Shown: positions 62,611 to 64,000 of the stretch, piece by piece
Position numbering within the stretch: the stretch's first letter is position 1
How the letters are laid out: every line of letters begins with the position of its first letter
From: Eudromia elegans
Taxonomy: Eukaryota > Chordata > Aves > Tinamiformes > Tinamidae
Length of the DNA stretch: 64,000 nt
Reading direction: 5' to 3'
Assembly: GCA_003342815.1 (NCBI GenBank)
Contig: PTEX01000012.1
Coordinates: 3,085,761 to 3,149,760, forward strand
Notes under the pieces: generated by a model
Database searches by the model: none
Told to the model about the DNA's origin: nothing
What the model saw: only the letters and a program-made list of their open reading frames with translations
Made by a program: the position numbers and the translations under genes

Positions 62611-63245
62611 CTTAAAGACAATCAAGGAGAGAAATGAGAAATTGTAGAAGAGCCCCCTTGAGTCTTAGGCTGTTAAAGAGGTTTTCATGGCATCTTTGCT
62701 TCTGACACTTATCACAGGGTTATAGCTGAAAGTTAGGGAAGTGTTTGAGGAGTATCTTGATGCTCCAGTGTACTCCAGTTGATGGAAGAGCTTTTATAGG
62801 TGATAGACTTGCAACTTTATGATGGGAAACAGCCTGGCAGCCAGATGGTTTTGGGCATGTGTGTTTGTGAGAAAGCTGCTTTAAGTCACTTCCAAATCCT
62901 TTGAAGCTGAGCTGAGTGCAGCTTAGATTCAGGCAGTTGCGTTTTCTATGTCGTCTTCCATTTGTGGTCTGCAGCTTACTTCTCTTTTGTCTTTGCTTTG
63001 GTTCTTCTCTGTTCAGTGTAAAGCCAAAGGGATGGGTGATATAACAACCTAAAAAATATCAGTGAGCAAGAACTTCTCTTCTGCCCCTTTGCAAGCTGCC
63101 TGGATTAGATATGGCTCCTCAGGAGGAAAAACACATTATGTTCCTGCTTGCCCCGTCCTTAGAATGGAAAAATGGAATAGGGATAGGTCTTTGGCTCCTA
63201 TTTTAATAGTCCTTGGGTTATATTTGATGCTAATATGAACAAGCC

Positions 63246-63344
63246 TTCCTTCCTTTCCTTTCCTTTCCTTTCCTTTCCTTTCCTTTCCTTTCCTTTCCTT
63301 TCCTTTCCTTTCCTTTCCTTTCCTTTCCTTTCCTTTCCTTTCCT
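63246..63344. repeat. (TTTCC)n array running into an assembly gap
   Basis: Nearly perfect pentanucleotide array of about 19 units, all pyrimidine on the plus strand, cut off by the N block. The true array is probably longer. Confidence 0.97.
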
Positions 63345-63559
63345 NNNNNNNNNNNNNNNNNNNNNNNNNNNNNNNNNNNNNNNNNNNNNNNNNNNNNNNN
63401 NNNNNNNNNNNNNNNNNNNNNNNNNNNNNNNNNNNNNNNNNNNNNNNNNNNNNNNNNNNNNNNNNNNNNNNNNNNNNNNNNNNNNNNNNNNNNNNNNNNN
63501 NNNNNNNNNNNNNNNNNNNNNNNNNNNNNNNNNNNNNNNNNNNNNNNNNNNNNNNNNNN
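63345..63559. other. Assembly gap of 215 N
   Basis: All bases are N. The sequence resumes with a T-run (63560-63568). The gap is most simply the unresolved remainder of the TTTCC array, so the given size may be wrong. Apparent open frames crossing it are artefacts. Confidence 0.98.
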
Positions 63560-64000
63560 TTTTTTTTTATTAAATTGAGGCTGCCTGGGTTGCAGTTTGG
63601 AAATGGAAGTGCAGCTTAGGTCACTGTAACCCTGCCTCACTTTAATGTCATTATCTTGGGTATTGGTAGCAAAATATAATCTTGCAGCACGAGGGGTGGT
63701 GGTTAGGTCTGTTGGCATCGTCAGCCTAAAGGCGTGCTGGGGCATCTGTAGTAGAGATTTGTCACATGCCGAGCCTGGAGAAAGTGGAGTAGGGAACTAG
63801 TTTCCTGTTTCTTCTGGTACTGACACTAAGGTGCAGCAAGTGACACCACTAGACTGGCAGACGGTTGGAACAAACAAAGGCATCTTCATGTAACAGGTCG
63901 CCGAAGTTTGAAGTCCTTTGCTGTAAGGTGTTGCAGAGGTTAAGCACTTCTGAAACCAACTGGCCAAATTCACAGAACATACCTATTAAGTACAAGATAC
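63560..64000. other. Unique intronic sequence after the gap
   Basis: After nine T the sequence is ordinary mixed-composition DNA. I see no exon, repeat or RNA gene in it. Confidence 0.7.

Larger units (their letters stand above)
1..64000 (+). other. TRHDE: Internal portion of the TRHDE gene (four exons and their introns)
   Basis: The four coding exons at 12748-12902, 18675-18788, 30654-30791 and 51509-51574 lie on the same strand, in the order of the M1 peptidase fold. Each has AG before it and GT after it, and they join in one frame. The joined protein matches the catalytic core of TRHDE as I remember it (motifs LLAVPKHPYAAMENWG, VTMVIVHELCHQ, WLKEGFAHYFEFVG, DWIAYKKGAALIRML). The family is a type II membrane ectopeptidase that removes pyroglutamate from thyrotropin-releasing hormone at the cell surface. 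The N-terminal exons (cytoplasmic tail, membrane anchor, N-terminal beta domain) and all exons after GLQ are not in this window. Identity was judged by recalled family sequence, not by a search. Confidence 0.93.
51575..64000 (+). other. TRHDE intron, 5' part (downstream of last visible exon)
   Basis: At least 12.4 kb of intron after donor gtaagt. I looked for the next expected exon (DYLTIHKYGN and LWNTLSEAL) and did not see it, so it should lie beyond the window or, less likely, in the N gap. Contents: unique AT-rich DNA, a hairpin, homopolymer and TA-rich runs, and the TTTCC array. The longest non-CR1 open frame of the window (54158-54637) lies here but starts at GTG and resembles nothing I know. 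Confidence 0.8.

Noticed and set aside
63235-63745. Open frames on both strands across the TTTCC array and N gap
   Set aside because: They are products of a simple repeat and of unknown bases, not genes.
1-64000. CRISPR arrays, operons, prophage or bacterial defence systems
   Set aside because: The window is vertebrate intronic DNA. No spaced direct-repeat arrays or prokaryotic gene organisation are present.

Overview
This is a non-coding-rich piece of a vertebrate nuclear chromosome, almost certainly from a bird (or a close sauropsid relative). It is AT-rich, has long introns, typical vertebrate GT-AG splice sites and many simple repeats. Its interspersed repeats are CR1 non-LTR retrotransposons ending in the ATTCTATG octamer repeats typical of avian CR1. 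There are no bacterial-style gene blocks, operons, ribosome binding sites or CRISPR arrays.

The only protein-coding gene I can support is an internal part of TRHDE (thyrotropin-releasing-hormone degrading ectoenzyme, pyroglutamyl-peptidase II, peptidase family M1), on the + strand. Four consecutive coding exons are visible: 12748-12902 (AAMEN and HELCH motifs), 18675-18788 (third zinc ligand), 30654-30791 (ending with the likely catalytic tyrosine) and 51509-51574. Joined in order they give an uninterrupted 157-codon reading frame plus two bases that complete a codon begun in the preceding exon. They cover the core of the M1 catalytic domain. The first exons lie upstream of base 1, and the exon after 51574 was not found, so it is probably beyond base 64000. 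Everything else is intron: at least 12.7 kb upstream of the first visible exon, then 5.8 kb, 11.9 kb, 20.7 kb and at least 12.4 kb.

Repeats by region. 0-12.7 kb: an antisense CR1 3' fragment (959-1288), a T-rich tract at 1.76 kb, an (AAT)n microsatellite bracketed by a 41-bp direct repeat at 7.05-7.22 kb, and a more CpG-containing stretch at 9.1-10.5 kb that could be conserved non-coding DNA. 12.9-18.7 kb: T-rich tract and one small antisense CR1 remnant. 18.8-30.6 kb: another antisense CR1 remnant with an internal expansion, a ~100-bp (TTTTA)n array and a 76-bp tandem duplication. 30.8-51.5 kb: an unusual purine-rich patch with three 15-bp repeats (34.0-34.8 kb), a 5-base N gap in poly-T, a ~2.2-kb sense CR1 with a largely open reverse-transcriptase frame, a second older sense CR1 fragment 0.6 kb later, and a perfect 20-bp palindrome. 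51.6-64 kb: a 12-bp-stem hairpin, a C14 run, TA-rich and C/A-rich tracts, and a (TTTCC)n array running into a 215-base assembly gap.

I found no clear novel system. The most useful observations are how the TRHDE active site is split over exons, the comparatively intact CR1 copy, and several local duplications that need checking as real or as assembly artefacts.
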